From positions 72,025-116,508 of the forward strand of contig NZ_JALBVB010000055.1 of NCBI RefSeq assembly GCF_022669155.1: 44,484 nucleotides of DNA. The letters are read 5' to 3'. The notes below the pieces were generated by a model. That model saw only the letters and a list, made by a program, of their open reading frames with translations. It was not told the origin of the DNA and searched no databases. The position numbers were made by a program, and so were the translations under genes. This document shows, piece by piece, positions 24,903-33,935 of this stretch. The stretch comes from Kineococcus sp. TRM81007. Lineage in GTDB: Bacteria > Actinomycetota > Actinomycetes > Actinomycetales > Kineococcaceae. Numbering within the stretch: position 1 is the first letter of the stretch; each line of letters starts with the position of its first letter.

Positions 24903-25337
24903 ATGGCGATTCAGGGTGCGATCCCGCTGGGGCAGGACCTGGTGTTCCCGCACGGGGCGTACGTGGTGGGCGAGGTTGAGCAGGTGCAGGACTTCGACCG
25001 CCGCCAGGCCGGCGAGGTGGACACGCAGTCGCGGGACAAGAACACCGGTGAGCGTCTGTGGGCGGTGCGGGTAGTCGACGCCGACCCGGAGGCGCGCCGC
25101 GGCCAGGCGGAGGTCGTCGTAAAGGTCATGGCGGAGCACCAGCCGGTGCCGCCGGCGCCGCTGCCCGGCCTGCCGTTCCGTCCGGTGGTCTTCGAGGGGC
25201 TGACCGCCACGCCGTACGTGGACACCAACCGTGCTCGGCCCCGGCTGGCGTGGTCGCTGAAGGCGACGGGCATGTCCGCTCCCGGCAAGAGCACCGCTGC
25301 GAGCACCGCCAAGGCCGACGCAGGGCGGGCCGCCTGA
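24903..25337 (+). CDS. pra: Pra-like activator of AICE replication, integration and excision
   Basis: The 144-residue protein resembles the plasmid replication/integration/excision activators related to Pra of pSAM2: MAIQGAIPLGQDLVFPHGAYVVGEVEQVQDFD, then QSRDKNTGERLWAVRVVDADPE, then PPAPLPGLPFRPVVFEGLTATPYVD. In pSAM2, Pra switches on rep, xis and int. The last 25 residues are a low-complexity Ala/Ser/Lys tail. It is the first gene of the operon, has a GAGGAG ribosome site, and lies behind the operator cluster. Its stop overlaps the next start as TGATG. Confidence 0.8.
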   Translation: MAIQGAIPLGQDLVFPHGAYVVGEVEQVQDFDRRQAGEVDTQSRDKNTGERLWAVRVVDADPEARRGQAEVVVKVMAEHQPVPPAPLPGLPFRPVVFEGLTATPYVDTNRARPRLAWSLKATGMSAPGKSTAASTAKADAGRAA

Positions 25338-25603
25338 TGCGGACGGCACACCGGCGCCAGGCGCGGGCGGAAGGGAACACCATCGCTGGTCAGATCGGTG
25401 CGCTGCTGCGTTCCCGCCCCACCTCGCAGACGCCGTACCGGGAGCGTGCAGTGTGGTTCGAGCGCAAGGCGCAGCTGTTCGGGCGCCTGGCGGAGCACTA
25501 CGGCCAGGGCGACCCGCAGGAAGCGGCCGAGTGCCGCTACCTGGCCACCGTGGCCGCCGAGGAGGCGAGTCGGCTTCGCTCGGTCCAGGCGGTGGCTCGG
25601 TGA
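25337..25603 (+). CDS. Small AICE protein, helical, unknown function
   Basis: The 88-residue protein is basic at its N terminus and helical later (PYRERAVWFERKAQLFGRLAEHYGQGDPQEAAECRYLATVAAEEA). It resembles in pattern the small AMED_5909-type proteins found in actinomycete elements, but I would not rely on this. It is joined to both neighbours by overlapping start/stop codons (TGATG before, GTGA after), so it is almost certainly translated. Confidence 0.7.
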   Translation: MRTAHRRQARAEGNTIAGQIGALLRSRPTSQTPYRERAVWFERKAQLFGRLAEHYGQGDPQEAAECRYLATVAAEEASRLRSVQAVAR

Positions 25604-27069
25604 TCGGCGGACCGAAGGGTGTGGTGACGCGCCAGCCCACCCAGCAACGCACCACCTCCACCGACGACTGGGTGGCGGACCTGCTGCTGATGCTGCTCGA
25701 GCTGGCCTGGTGGCTGCTCAGGGGCGTCGTGCGGCTGGCGTGGCGCTTCCCCGTCCCCGTCGGCGTCGCGCTCGTCGGCTGGTGGGCCTACAGCCACGAC
25801 CACCTGCTCTCGGTCGGCATCGTGGCCGTCGTCGTGGTGGTGGCCGTGGTGACGTGGCGCCTGGCCTGGCCCGGCTCGTTCCTGTGCTGGGTCTCGCGGC
25901 CGGCGTGGCGGCGGCGCAAGCGGCGGACGATCCGGCACAGCTGGCCCGGGCTGTGCGATCGGGTCGGCCTGGCGCTGAGCGTCGTCGAGCACCGCTCCGG
26001 TGGTCGCTCGTCCTGGACGCCGGGGCTGTCCCGGCTGCGCTGGACCTCCCGTGAGCACCTGGTGCTCTCGGCGCGGGTGCGGATGGTCGCCGGGCAGACC
26101 GTCGACGACCTCGCCGCGGCGGCGGAGAACCTGGCGGCGGCGTGCGGGGCGTGGTCGTGCCGGGTACGCAAGACGTCCCCGAACACCGCGGTCATCACAT
26201 GGCTGTTCGGTGACCCGCTGGCGCACGCCGTCTCCCCGATGCCCGTGCCGGACGTCGTCGACGCCGCGGCGGTGCCGGTGGGACTGCGCGAGGACGGACA
26301 GCCCTGGCTGCTGCGCCTGGCCGCCACCCACGTCCTCATCGTCGGGGTCACCGGCGCCGGCAAGGGCTCGGTGGTGTGGTCGCTGCTCGGCGGCCTGGCC
26401 GGCGGTATCCGCGACGGGCTGGTGCAGGTGTGGGCCGTGGACGGTAAGGCTGGCATGGAGCTCGAACCCGGCCGGGCACTGTTCACCCGCTTCGCCACCA
26501 CCGTCGAGGACGGCGTGCAGCTGCTGGAGGACGCCGCCGTGCTGATGACCGACCGCGCCGCCCGGATGGCCGGTACGGCCCGCCAGCACGAGCCCTCGAC
26601 GAGCGAGCCGCTGCTGGTCGTCCTGGTCGACGAGGTGGCGCTGCTGACGGCGTACACACCGGACCGCAAGCTGCGCGACCGCGCGGAGAAGGCGATGGCC
26701 GCGCTGGCCACCCAGGGACGGGCGCCGGGTGTGGTCCTGGTGGCGGCGCTACAGGACCCGCGCAAGGAGGTCCTGGGCCTGCGCAACCTCTTCCCGACGA
26801 AGGTGGCGATGCGTCTGGACGAGAAGTCGCAGGTCGACATGGTCCTGGGCGAGGGCGCCCGCGACTCCGGGGCGCTGTGTCACCAGATCCCCGACACCAC
26901 CCCTGGTGTCGCCTACGTCAAGGTCGACGGCATTCGCGAACCGGTGCGGGTGCGTGCCTCCTACTACGACGACGCCGCCATCGAGCAACTGGCGCGGACG
27001 TACGCACCCACAGTCCGGCCGGTGTTCTCCGTCGTCGACGACCAGGCCGACGAGGAGGGAGCCGCGTGA
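25600..27069 (+). CDS. FtsK/SpoIIIE (TraB-type) DNA translocase
   Basis: The 489-residue protein has two N-terminal membrane segments (about 28-48 and 52-92), a Walker A motif GVTGAGKGS at 249-257 and a Walker B segment LLVVLVDEVALL at 338-349. Later come QGRAPGVVLVAALQDPRKEVLGLRNLFPTKVAMRL, typical of FtsK-like motors. In AICEs and Streptomyces plasmids this single protein moves double-stranded DNA into the recipient during conjugation. The GTG start overlaps the previous stop (GTGA), and its own stop overlaps the rep start the same way. Confidence 0.92.
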   Translation: MIGGPKGVVTRQPTQQRTTSTDDWVADLLLMLLELAWWLLRGVVRLAWRFPVPVGVALVGWWAYSHDHLLSVGIVAVVVVVAVVTWRLAWPGSFLCWVSRPAWRRRKRRTIRHSWPGLCDRVGLALSVVEHRSGGRSSWTPGLSRLRWTSREHLVLSARVRMVAGQTVDDLAAAAENLAAACGAWSCRVRKTSPNTAVITWLFGDPLAHAVSPMPVPDVVDAAAVPVGLREDGQPWLLRLAATHVLIVGVTGAGKGSVVWSLLGGLAGGIRDGLVQVWAVDGKAGMELEPGRALFTRFATTVEDGVQLLEDAAVLMTDRAARMAGTARQHEPSTSEPLLVVLVDEVALLTAYTPDRKLRDRAEKAMAALATQGRAPGVVLVAALQDPRKEVLGLRNLFPTKVAMRLDEKSQVDMVLGEGARDSGALCHQIPDTTPGVAYVKVDGIREPVRVRASYYDDAAIEQLARTYAPTVRPVFSVVDDQADEEGAA

Positions 27070-28568
27070 ACGCCACGACCGCTCCTGCACCGGCTGCCGT
27101 ACCGGCTGCTGTGGAGGTTGAGGTCGGTCAGCGCTTGCTGTCCCCGACGTTCGAGCGGTGGGCCGAGCAGGCCGCGAACTGCGGGCACTGTGCCCGACCG
27201 ATCCGGCTGCGCGGGCAGGCCACCACCTTCGACCGGGCCACCGGTGAGGTTCTCTCGACCTACGACTCGGCCACCGAACCGGACGGAGTGCTGTACGCGC
27301 GCTGCGGCAACCGGCGGGCGAGCGTGTGCCCTTCGTGCAGCCACGAGTACAAGGGCGACATGTGGCACCTGCTCGCCGCCGGGGCCGCCGGCGGGATGAA
27401 GGGCGTACCGGAATCGGTGGCCACCCACCCGCTGGTGTTCGCGACGTTGACCGCTCCCTCCTTCGGGGCCGTGCACGGTCTGCGGCGCCGGTCGGGACGA
27501 GCAACGATGTGCCGGCCGCGTGCGACCTCCGCGAGGTGTGAGCACGGCCGGTCACTGGGCTGCCGCACGGTGCACGCCGAGGGTGACCGACGGCTGGGAC
27601 AGCCGCTGTGCCCGCAGTGCTACGACTACACCGGGCACGTGGTGTGGCAGTGGTGGGCGCCGGAGCTGTGGCGCCGCTTCACCATCGCGCTGCGCCGGGT
27701 ACTGGCCGCCTCCCTGGCGTTGACGCACAAGGAGGCGCACGCCCTGGTACGGGTCTCGTTCGCCAAGGTGGCGGAGTTCCAACGCCGCGGCGTGGTGCAC
27801 TTCCACGCCCTCATCCGCCTCGACGGGCCACCGGTGAATTCGGAGGAGTTCCCGGCTCCACTCATCGACGTGAGCGCCCAGCGGTTGTGCGAGCTGGTGC
27901 ACATCGCCGCCGCGCGGGTCTGGTTCGACGCTCCCGCCACCGCACCGGGCGAGCCGCTGCGCCGACTGCGTTTCGGAGCCCAGGTCGATGCTCGCGCCGT
28001 CACCGCGGACGCCACCCGGGATACCGGCCGCGCCAACGACCCGGACGACGGCCTGCACCCGGAGACGGTCGCGGCCTACATCGCCAAGTACGCCACCAAG
28101 GCCTGCGACGACTTCGGACTGCCGCCCCGGCTCCGCGACCCCGAGGCCGCACGACGCATGGGCATCGCAGAGCACGTCTGCCGCCTGCTGGCCGAAGTGC
28201 ACCACCTGGCACGCACCGGCGGGTCGAAGTACCTGGCGCTGGCCAAGTGGGCGTCGATGATCGGCTTCCGCGGTCACTTCTCGACCAAGTCCCGCCGCTA
28301 CTCCACCACCCTCGGCCGGCTCCGCTCTGCCCGGAAGCGGTGGGCCGTCGAGCGACTGCGCGACCACCTCACCGGACCGATGCCTCCCGATGAGCGCAAT
28401 GGCATCCCAACCGAGGCCGAGGACACCACGCTTGTCGTCAGCTCATGGTCATTCGAAGGCGTCGGGTGGCTGACTGCCGGGGATGCGGCGCTGGCCGCCA
28501 CCGCCGCCGCGCAGGCCCGTGAGTGGCGGGATGACCGCGCGCGGGTACGCCGCGCCCAGCAGCAGTGA
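27066..28568 (+). CDS. RepSA-like rolling-circle replication initiator
   Basis: The 500-residue protein has N-terminal zinc-ligand pairs (CGHC at 39-42; C80, CPSC at 88-91), an HUH-type metal site HFH at 245-247 in RRGVVHFHALIRLDG, and a downstream tyrosine pair in AAYIAKYATKA (Y338, Y342), one of which would be the nicking residue. This matches initiators of pSAM2-type elements, which nick the double-strand origin after excision. It is translationally coupled to the translocase gene by a GTGA overlap. Confidence 0.88.
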   Translation: MNATTAPAPAAVPAAVEVEVGQRLLSPTFERWAEQAANCGHCARPIRLRGQATTFDRATGEVLSTYDSATEPDGVLYARCGNRRASVCPSCSHEYKGDMWHLLAAGAAGGMKGVPESVATHPLVFATLTAPSFGAVHGLRRRSGRATMCRPRATSARCEHGRSLGCRTVHAEGDRRLGQPLCPQCYDYTGHVVWQWWAPELWRRFTIALRRVLAASLALTHKEAHALVRVSFAKVAEFQRRGVVHFHALIRLDGPPVNSEEFPAPLIDVSAQRLCELVHIAAARVWFDAPATAPGEPLRRLRFGAQVDARAVTADATRDTGRANDPDDGLHPETVAAYIAKYATKACDDFGLPPRLRDPEAARRMGIAEHVCRLLAEVHHLARTGGSKYLALAKWASMIGFRGHFSTKSRRYSTTLGRLRSARKRWAVERLRDHLTGPMPPDERNGIPTEAEDTTLVVSSWSFEGVGWLTAGDAALAATAAAQAREWRDDRARVRRAQQQ

Positions 28569-28600
28569 TCCCTCACACCAACACCAGCGGAGAAACTCCT

Positions 28601-28801
28601 ATGCAGCATGAGCAGCTCATCCCGTCGGCCCGCCTTCTGTACCGCGTGCAGGATGCCGCCGAAATCCTCAGCCTCAGCCGCAGCGTCGTCTTCGAACTGC
28701 TGCGCTCCGGCAGGCTGCGCTCCGTCCACGAGGGCCGCACCCGCCTCATCCCGTACGAGGCGCTGCGCGAGTACGTCGCCTCTCTTGAGGACGTGGCCTG
28801 A
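28601..28801 (+). CDS. xis: Excisionase-type helix-turn-helix protein
   Basis: The 66-residue protein is a single MerR-like/HTH_17 domain: LYRVQDAAEILSLSRSVVFELLRSGRLRSVHEGRTRLIPYEALREYVASL. In this position, directly before the integrase, such proteins bend DNA at the att site and direct excision. ATG 28601 follows a GGAG site. An earlier GTG at 28565 overlaps the rep stop and is a less likely alternative adding 12 residues. The stop overlaps the integrase start (TGATG). Confidence 0.9.
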   Translation: MQHEQLIPSARLLYRVQDAAEILSLSRSVVFELLRSGRLRSVHEGRTRLIPYEALREYVASLEDVA

Positions 28802-29973
28802 TGCCCACCCGACGCGGGCGCGGCGAGGGCGGCCTCCACTGGGACGAGAAGCGCCAGCGGTGGATCGCCACCGCCAGCCTCGGCTTCACCCCCGCCGGCA
28901 AGCGCATCGTCAAGCGCGGCAGCGGCAAGACCAAGACTGAGGCGCGGACCAAGCTGAAGGAGGTCCTGCGCGACCACGACGACGGCCTCACCATCGCCCC
29001 CACCAACTACACCGTCGCCCAGGCCGTCGAGGACTGGCTCACCTACGGCCTGCACGGTCGGTCGGAGACCACCGTAGTCACCAACCAGATCCTCGCCCGC
29101 ACGCACGTCATCCCCGAGCTGGGCGCCCGCAAGCTGCGCGACCTCAACGCCGAGGACGTCGACCGCTGGCTCGCCCGCAAGGCGGAGACGCTGAGCACCC
29201 GCACGCTGCAGGGCATCCACAGCTGCCTCAACCGGGCGGTCAAGAGGGCGATGGCCCGCGACAAGGTGAAGCGCAACGTCGTGACCCTGTGCAGCGTGCC
29301 GCAGGGGCGTGGTGGCCGGCCGTCCAAGGCCTTGACCCTCGCCCAGGCCGAGGCGGTGCTCCGCGCCTGTGAGACGACCCGCATGCGCGGCTACGTCGTC
29401 CTGTCCCTGCTGACCGGCGCCCGCACCGAGGAGCTGCGGGCGCTGCGCTGGGACCACGTGGACCTCGTCGGCCGTCCCGGCGCTTCGCCTCCTGTGCCGC
29501 CGCACGTCGCCGTGTGGCGATCTGTACGTGCCGGCGGCGACACCAAGACCCGCAAGTCACGCCGGACCCTGGCGCTCCCCCAGCGCTGCGCCGAGGCGCT
29601 GCACGCGCAGCGGACCCAGCAGGAACAGGACCGGGTCACCGCCGGCACCCGCTGGATCGAGACGGGGCTCGTCTTTACGTCGAAGGTCGGTACCCCACTC
29701 GACCCCTCGCACGTTCGCCGCGACTTCCGGAACGCTATTGCTACTGCGGAGGGCGTCGCCCCTGCCGAGTGGACCCCGAGGGAGTTACGGCACAGCTTTG
29801 TCTCACTACTTTCAGACAGTGGCGTGCCTTTGGAAGAGATCTCTCGACTCGTCGGACATAGCGGCACCGCGGTAACCGAACTCGTTTACCGTAAGCAGAT
29901 TCGCCCCGCACTGCAGTCAGGTGCTGTTGTTATGGACCGCATTTTTCCCAGTTCTTCGCAGAGTAGTGGCTGA
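28801..29973 (+). CDS. int: Tyrosine integrase of the AICE
   Basis: The 390-residue recombinase has the N-terminal arm/SAM-like part (about 1-170) and the catalytic domain with R208 (TGARTEELRAL), R330 in PRELRHSF, H353 in LVGHSG and the nucleophile Y363 in ELVYRKQ. The first position of box II, usually His, is Arg327 here, as in related actinomycete integrases I recall. It should recombine attP with the tRNA-Pro 3' end. GC content drops sharply in roughly the last 200 bp of the gene, which match the AT-rich right arm instead of the rest of the operon. Confidence 0.95.
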   Translation: MPTRRGRGEGGLHWDEKRQRWIATASLGFTPAGKRIVKRGSGKTKTEARTKLKEVLRDHDDGLTIAPTNYTVAQAVEDWLTYGLHGRSETTVVTNQILARTHVIPELGARKLRDLNAEDVDRWLARKAETLSTRTLQGIHSCLNRAVKRAMARDKVKRNVVTLCSVPQGRGGRPSKALTLAQAEAVLRACETTRMRGYVVLSLLTGARTEELRALRWDHVDLVGRPGASPPVPPHVAVWRSVRAGGDTKTRKSRRTLALPQRCAEALHAQRTQQEQDRVTAGTRWIETGLVFTSKVGTPLDPSHVRRDFRNAIATAEGVAPAEWTPRELRHSFVSLLSDSGVPLEEISRLVGHSGTAVTELVYRKQIRPALQSGAVVMDRIFPSSSQSSG

Positions 29974-30051
29974 TCTGTGCATATTGAGTTTTCACGCGCG
30001 CGAACCGCGTTACATAGAATAATCGGCCAGCATCACGTGACTGCGCGGGCG

Positions 30052-31788
30052 TCATTCATCCATTCCACGACTCTGCATTACGCGAATCAACTGATCGGTT
30101 ACCAACGAAAAACTGTTCGTTTCCCATGCGGGTCTATTCAAGGGCAATCCCTGCTGATCAATGAAATGCTCTAGCGGCATATCCGGGGCAGCCACTCGCC
30201 ACCTGACCAACATGCTTGCGTCGGCTTGCCCGGTCTCCATAAGAGCCTCAAAAGAACGCAACTCCCGCAATGTTATGATCGCAAATGGCAGCGCGGATGG
30301 ATGTGTCAATCCAGAATTCTTACGAACCTTTTCTCGGACCTGCTGAGCTACAACCTCATTCCAGCCTAGGCCTTCATTGGGAACAACGACCAGGGGGACA
30401 ATTCGAGTTCCATCGGGAGGCGGGTATCCACAGAGTTTCTGCAAATGATGACGAATGAGGTGGACCGTAGAGTTTAACTGCTTCGCCTTGCGGTCTGTTA
30501 AAACCGCATCAAGCTCGCGCTCCAATGATTCACGCCCGCCGCTAGCATTAACAACGTCAGCCGCAATTCGACGAGAGGTGCATTCGATGAGAAGCCATAC
30601 ATCGCCACAGTCGACGGCGAAATCGCAAACTTTGGGCTTCTGACCCGAACGACCCATCCAGGCCTTCTGCATGTTCACTTCATCAAAAACTCTCTTAGAG
30701 AGCTGGCCGGAGTTGAACATTCGAGACAGCGTCTGGCCGACGCTATTCTCAAAAACCGCCTCGGCCGCAGCTCGAAACGCCACCACTTGGCGACTGCTAG
30801 GTCCTAAAGATTGAGCTACATCTAAGCTTGGAGGAACCCCAAGTGCCCGTTCAACCATAAAACCGAGACGCAGCACGAGGTACTCCCCCGTTTCCAGCCG
30901 GACGATTGGGTAGCGCCGAAAGCTATTGAATGACCAGCTGGGAATAGTGCATTCATTTCTCTCCGCTGCAATCTCCGCCGCTAGGCCGATGGAATCAATT
31001 GAGGTAATTTCGAGGAACCGCCTGATCGCGTTCTCATCAACGCCTAGCTTCTCAAAAAACTCGAAGGGGAATCGCGTGTAATTGTTGATCTCAGCTTGTG
31101 TCCACAGATGTAGAGCGATCGAAATAAGGTCATCGAAGGTTACGCCCGTAGCGAGTTGATAGAGGTCCGCAGGGGTGGAAGGCAGTTGATTTCGAATCTT
31201 TTTCGGCAGCTTATCTGGCCATTCACGTCGCCAGAAGAAGTCGGCTTCTGTAATTAGATGTGCAAGTTGCGGGCTCTTATTGAAGTGTTGGTTCGCGACA
31301 AGTTCGGATGCTAATTCTTCGTCGTAACCCCCCCAGACCAGTCCTGAAGGTCGAGGACGATGACTCGGCTCTTCCTGGCCGATGCTTAAAAGGTTTCGAA
31401 GGATGGCATCTAAGCCAAATAGGTCATTTCTAGGGGCTCCGGGAGCACAGCCTTCAAGGGCTTCTGCGGCGGCGAGCAGAATAACTTGCGGCACCAGCAG
31501 AGGGCGACGCTCGGAAACTCTTACAAGCAATCGAGATCTCAAAGGCTCAGTGGCAGCCGCGGCCCAACCGCGCTCATTAGCAAGGCGGTCGGCCGAAGTG
31601 AGCCAAGTCTTATCCACGTCGCGCAGCATCGCGGACAAGATTGTTAGAACGTGGTCTCTCGGGAGTGACCGCCAAGCTTGGTTGCGAGCTTCACGATCCA
31701 TGGCTTGTATCAGAACATCGTCAGCCGTCAGATACACCTTCGCGCGACCAGCGAAGTCCCCGTACTGTCCCCGATAGCGATCCGGCAC
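30052..31788 (-). CDS. Orphan 578-residue protein with a nuclease-like motif
   Basis: I do not recognise a named family. The protein is largely helical up to about residue 290. From 340 to 410 there is an E...D...ExT arrangement (E347 in FENSVGQTL, D389 in KVCDFAVD, E402 in WLLIECTS) that resembles the PD-(D/E)xK nuclease fold with Thr in place of the usual Lys. A basic helical stretch and a beta-rich part (RIVPLVVVPN, PFAIITLREL) follow. There is no signal peptide. It is a single AT-rich gene at the element's right end, convergent with int. The GTG start lacks a clear ribosome site. A role in defence or DNA processing is only inference. Confidence 0.75.
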   Translation of the reverse strand: MPDRYRGQYGDFAGRAKVYLTADDVLIQAMDREARNQAWRSLPRDHVLTILSAMLRDVDKTWLTSADRLANERGWAAAATEPLRSRLLVRVSERRPLLVPQVILLAAAEALEGCAPGAPRNDLFGLDAILRNLLSIGQEEPSHRPRPSGLVWGGYDEELASELVANQHFNKSPQLAHLITEADFFWRREWPDKLPKKIRNQLPSTPADLYQLATGVTFDDLISIALHLWTQAEINNYTRFPFEFFEKLGVDENAIRRFLEITSIDSIGLAAEIAAERNECTIPSWSFNSFRRYPIVRLETGEYLVLRLGFMVERALGVPPSLDVAQSLGPSSRQVVAFRAAAEAVFENSVGQTLSRMFNSGQLSKRVFDEVNMQKAWMGRSGQKPKVCDFAVDCGDVWLLIECTSRRIAADVVNASGGRESLERELDAVLTDRKAKQLNSTVHLIRHHLQKLCGYPPPDGTRIVPLVVVPNEGLGWNEVVAQQVREKVRKNSGLTHPSALPFAIITLRELRSFEALMETGQADASMLVRWRVAAPDMPLEHFIDQQGLPLNRPAWETNSFSLVTDQLIRVMQSRGMDE

Positions 31789-32212
31789 ACACCGTTCTTA
31801 CCAGATCGAACAAGATTAGGCATCAACGGCTCAAGCTGCCAGCAGACGGCACCCCTAGTTGCTCGCGTATCGGCACCTGCATCGGGTCACGACCGACCTA
31901 GGCCAGATTCCGGGCATCCCACTACAGCAGGTCTGATGCGCTGGCATGGGTTGTACTCGCTTTCCATAGAGCCCACCGTTGGGCTTGGTAGTGACAGCAG
32001 ACTTAGCGGACGACCACCCACCCATTGTCGACTTCATGGACAGGACAGTGCCAACCGGTGATCTGTTGAGATCACAGACCAGCAAGGTCACTGGCGAGCC
32101 GGTCGGATCTGCCGATGCCACTGCACCACCTTGGCTCACTGACAGGTAGCCACAGCTCAGAGGGGACGCCGTCCCGGGTGACAGTCACGCAGTCAGTCAC
32201 GCACAACGTCAC
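31789..32212. other. Non-coding right arm of the element
   Basis: I see no credible gene. GTCACGCA occurs twice in direct repeat, 12 bp apart (32184-32191 and 32196-32203). The first extends to GTCACGCAGT as in the left arm, which suggests integrase/excisionase arm sites (inference). Confidence 0.4.
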
Positions 32213-32229
32213 AGGCCCGGCCCCGCTGA

Positions 32230-32244
<15 letters not shown>
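32213..32244 (-). terminator. tRNA-Pro terminator supplied by the element
   Basis: A 9-bp stem (32213-32221 with 32236-32244) encloses a further 4-bp stem (32223-32226 with 32231-32234) just downstream of the tRNA 3' end. It starts inside element DNA and its right arm lies in the att repeat, so integration restores both the tRNA and a terminator. Confidence 0.65.
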
Positions 32245-32338
<94 letters not shown>

Positions 32339-32353
32339 TGGGCAACGGGTACG

Positions 32354-32359
32354 AGTCTA
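32354..32359 (-). promoter_or_regulatory. Possible -10 box of the tRNA-Pro gene
   Basis: TAGACT on the minus strand lies 15 bases before the tRNA 5' end. No convincing -35 box is seen. Confidence 0.35.
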
Positions 32360-32413
32360 GCCGACCCGCAGGGGTGCTCCGCACCACCTCTCCCTCACCC
32401 GGGGCCGGGCGCC

Positions 32414-33334
32414 TCAGCGCACCGGCACCAGCTCCAGCAGCGTCACCTCCGGCCGGCAAGCGAAGCGGAACGGCGAGTACGGGGAAGTGCCCAGCCCGGC
32501 GGACACGTGCAGCCAGGCGTCGCGCCCGCCCGCCGACCAGCGCGACAGACCCTTCGCCTGCTCGCGCGGCAGGTCGCAGTTCGTCACCAGCGCCCCGTAG
32601 CCCGGCAGGCACACCTGCCCGCCGTGGGTGTGCCCGGCGATGAGCAGGGACGCCCCGTCCGACGTCATCGCGTCCAGGGTCCGCCGGTACGGCGCGTGCG
32701 TGACACCCACCGTCAGGTCCGCGTCCGCCGCCGCGGGAGCCGCGACGTCCTCGTAGCGGTCGTAGCGCAGGTGCGGGTCGTCCACCCCCACGAGCTCGAA
32801 GTCCACGTCCCGCACCGTCAGGCGGGTGCGGGCGTTGTCCAGGTCCAGCCAGCCGGCGTCCGTGAAACCGCGCACCAGGTCGTCCGTGGGCAGGCGGGTG
32901 CCCTGCACGTCCTCGGGCGCCGACTTGCGCCACAGGTACGCCGCCCAGTTGCGCGGCTCCGGCGCCCAGTAGTCGTTCGACCCCAGGACGAACACCCCCG
33001 GGCGCTCCAGCAGCCCCGCGTACGTGTCCAGCACGGCCGGCACCGCCTCCGTGTCGGCCAGGTTGTCGCCCGTCGTGACCACCAGGTCCGGCTCCAGCTC
33101 CGCCAGGCCCCGCACCCACTCCCGCTTCGCCCGCTGGCTCGGCACCAGGTGCAGGTCCGACAGGTGCAGCACCCGCAGCGGCGCCCGCCCCAGCGGCAGC
33201 ACCGGCACCACCGCGTGGCGCAGCGCGAACGCCCGCACCTCGTAGCCGGTGGCGTACGCCACCCCGGCCACCCCCGTCAGGGCCACGGCCCCCGCGGTGA
33301 CGGCGAACGGCTTCAGGACGCTGTGCTGCGGCAT
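32414..33334 (-). CDS. Calcineurin-like metallophosphoesterase, membrane-anchored
   Basis: The 306-residue protein has one N-terminal hydrophobic segment (about 9-30) and then the metal-binding motifs of the family: HLSDLHL (D-x-H), TTGDN, GSNDYW in place of GNHD, and GHTHGGQ. The family hydrolyses phosphoesters with two metal ions; relatives near ponA2 in mycobacteria include Rv3683. It is divergent from the YqeY gene. The ATG start at 33334 gives the membrane anchor right at the N terminus. Confidence 0.9.
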   Translation of the reverse strand: MPQHSVLKPFAVTAGAVALTGVAGVAYATGYEVRAFALRHAVVPVLPLGRAPLRVLHLSDLHLVPSQRAKREWVRGLAELEPDLVVTTGDNLADTEAVPAVLDTYAGLLERPGVFVLGSNDYWAPEPRNWAAYLWRKSAPEDVQGTRLPTDDLVRGFTDAGWLDLDNARTRLTVRDVDFELVGVDDPHLRYDRYEDVAAPAAADADLTVGVTHAPYRRTLDAMTSDGASLLIAGHTHGGQVCLPGYGALVTNCDLPREQAKGLSRWSAGGRDAWLHVSAGLGTSPYSPFRFACRPEVTLLELVPVR

Positions 33335-33397
33335 CGGCCCATCCTGGCACCGCCCGCGGCCGGGAACCCGCTGGACGCCGGTGGGAGGATCGTCACC

Positions 33398-33859
33398 GTG
33401 AGCCTCAAGGACACCCTGCAGACCGACCTGACCACCGCCATGAAGGCGCGCGACGAACTGCGCTCCGCGACCCTGCGCATGGTCCTCACCGCGGTCCGCG
33501 GCGAGGAGGTCGCCGGCAAGTCCGCCCGCACCCTCGGCGACGAGGAAGTGGTCGCCGTGCTGCAGCGGGAGGCGAAGAAGCGCCGCGAAGCCGCCGACGC
33601 GTACGAGGCCGCCGGGCGCGCCGAGCAGGCCGAGCGCGAGCGCGCCGAGCTCGGCGTCGTCGAGACGTACCTGCCCACCCCGCTGACCGACGAGGAGCTG
33701 GGCGAGCTCGTCGACGAGGCCGTCCTCATCGCCTCCGGCGAGGGGCTGACCGGGATGGGCGCCATGGGCGCCGTCATGTCCCGCCTCAAGCCGCAGGTCG
33801 CCGGCCGCGCCGACGGCAAGCGGCTGTCCACCGCCGTCAGGGCGCGCCTGAACGCCTGA
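33398..33859 (+). CDS. GatB/YqeY-domain protein
   Basis: The 153-residue protein matches YqeY throughout: MSLKDTLQTDLTTAMKARDELRSATLRMVLTAV, then EVVAVLQREAKKRREAADAYEAAGR, and the C-terminal GLTGMGAMGAVMSRLKPQVAGRADGKRLSTAVRARL. YqeY resembles the tRNA-binding tail of GatB, but its cellular role is not established. GTG 33398 has GGGAGG nine bases upstream. It is followed by an unusually strong terminator shared with the convergent penicillin-binding protein gene. Confidence 0.9.
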   Translation: MSLKDTLQTDLTTAMKARDELRSATLRMVLTAVRGEEVAGKSARTLGDEEVVAVLQREAKKRREAADAYEAAGRAEQAERERAELGVVETYLPTPLTDEELGELVDEAVLIASGEGLTGMGAMGAVMSRLKPQVAGRADGKRLSTAVRARLNA

Positions 33860-33876
33860 CGGCCCCCGGGCCGGAC

Positions 33877-33916
33877 GACGGAGGGGGTGGGCCCGTTCGG
33901 GCCCACCCCCTCCGTC
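33877..33916. terminator. Very strong bidirectional hairpin terminator
   Basis: A perfect 18-bp stem (33877-33894 with 33899-33916) with loop GTTC separates the convergent YqeY and penicillin-binding protein genes. Confidence 0.9.
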
Positions 33917-33935
33917 ACGTGCGGACCGACCGCGG

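Noticed and set aside
31855-32139. 94-codon minus-strand reading frame near attR
   Set aside because: No ribosome site, no recognisable domain and composition like the surrounding non-coding arm.
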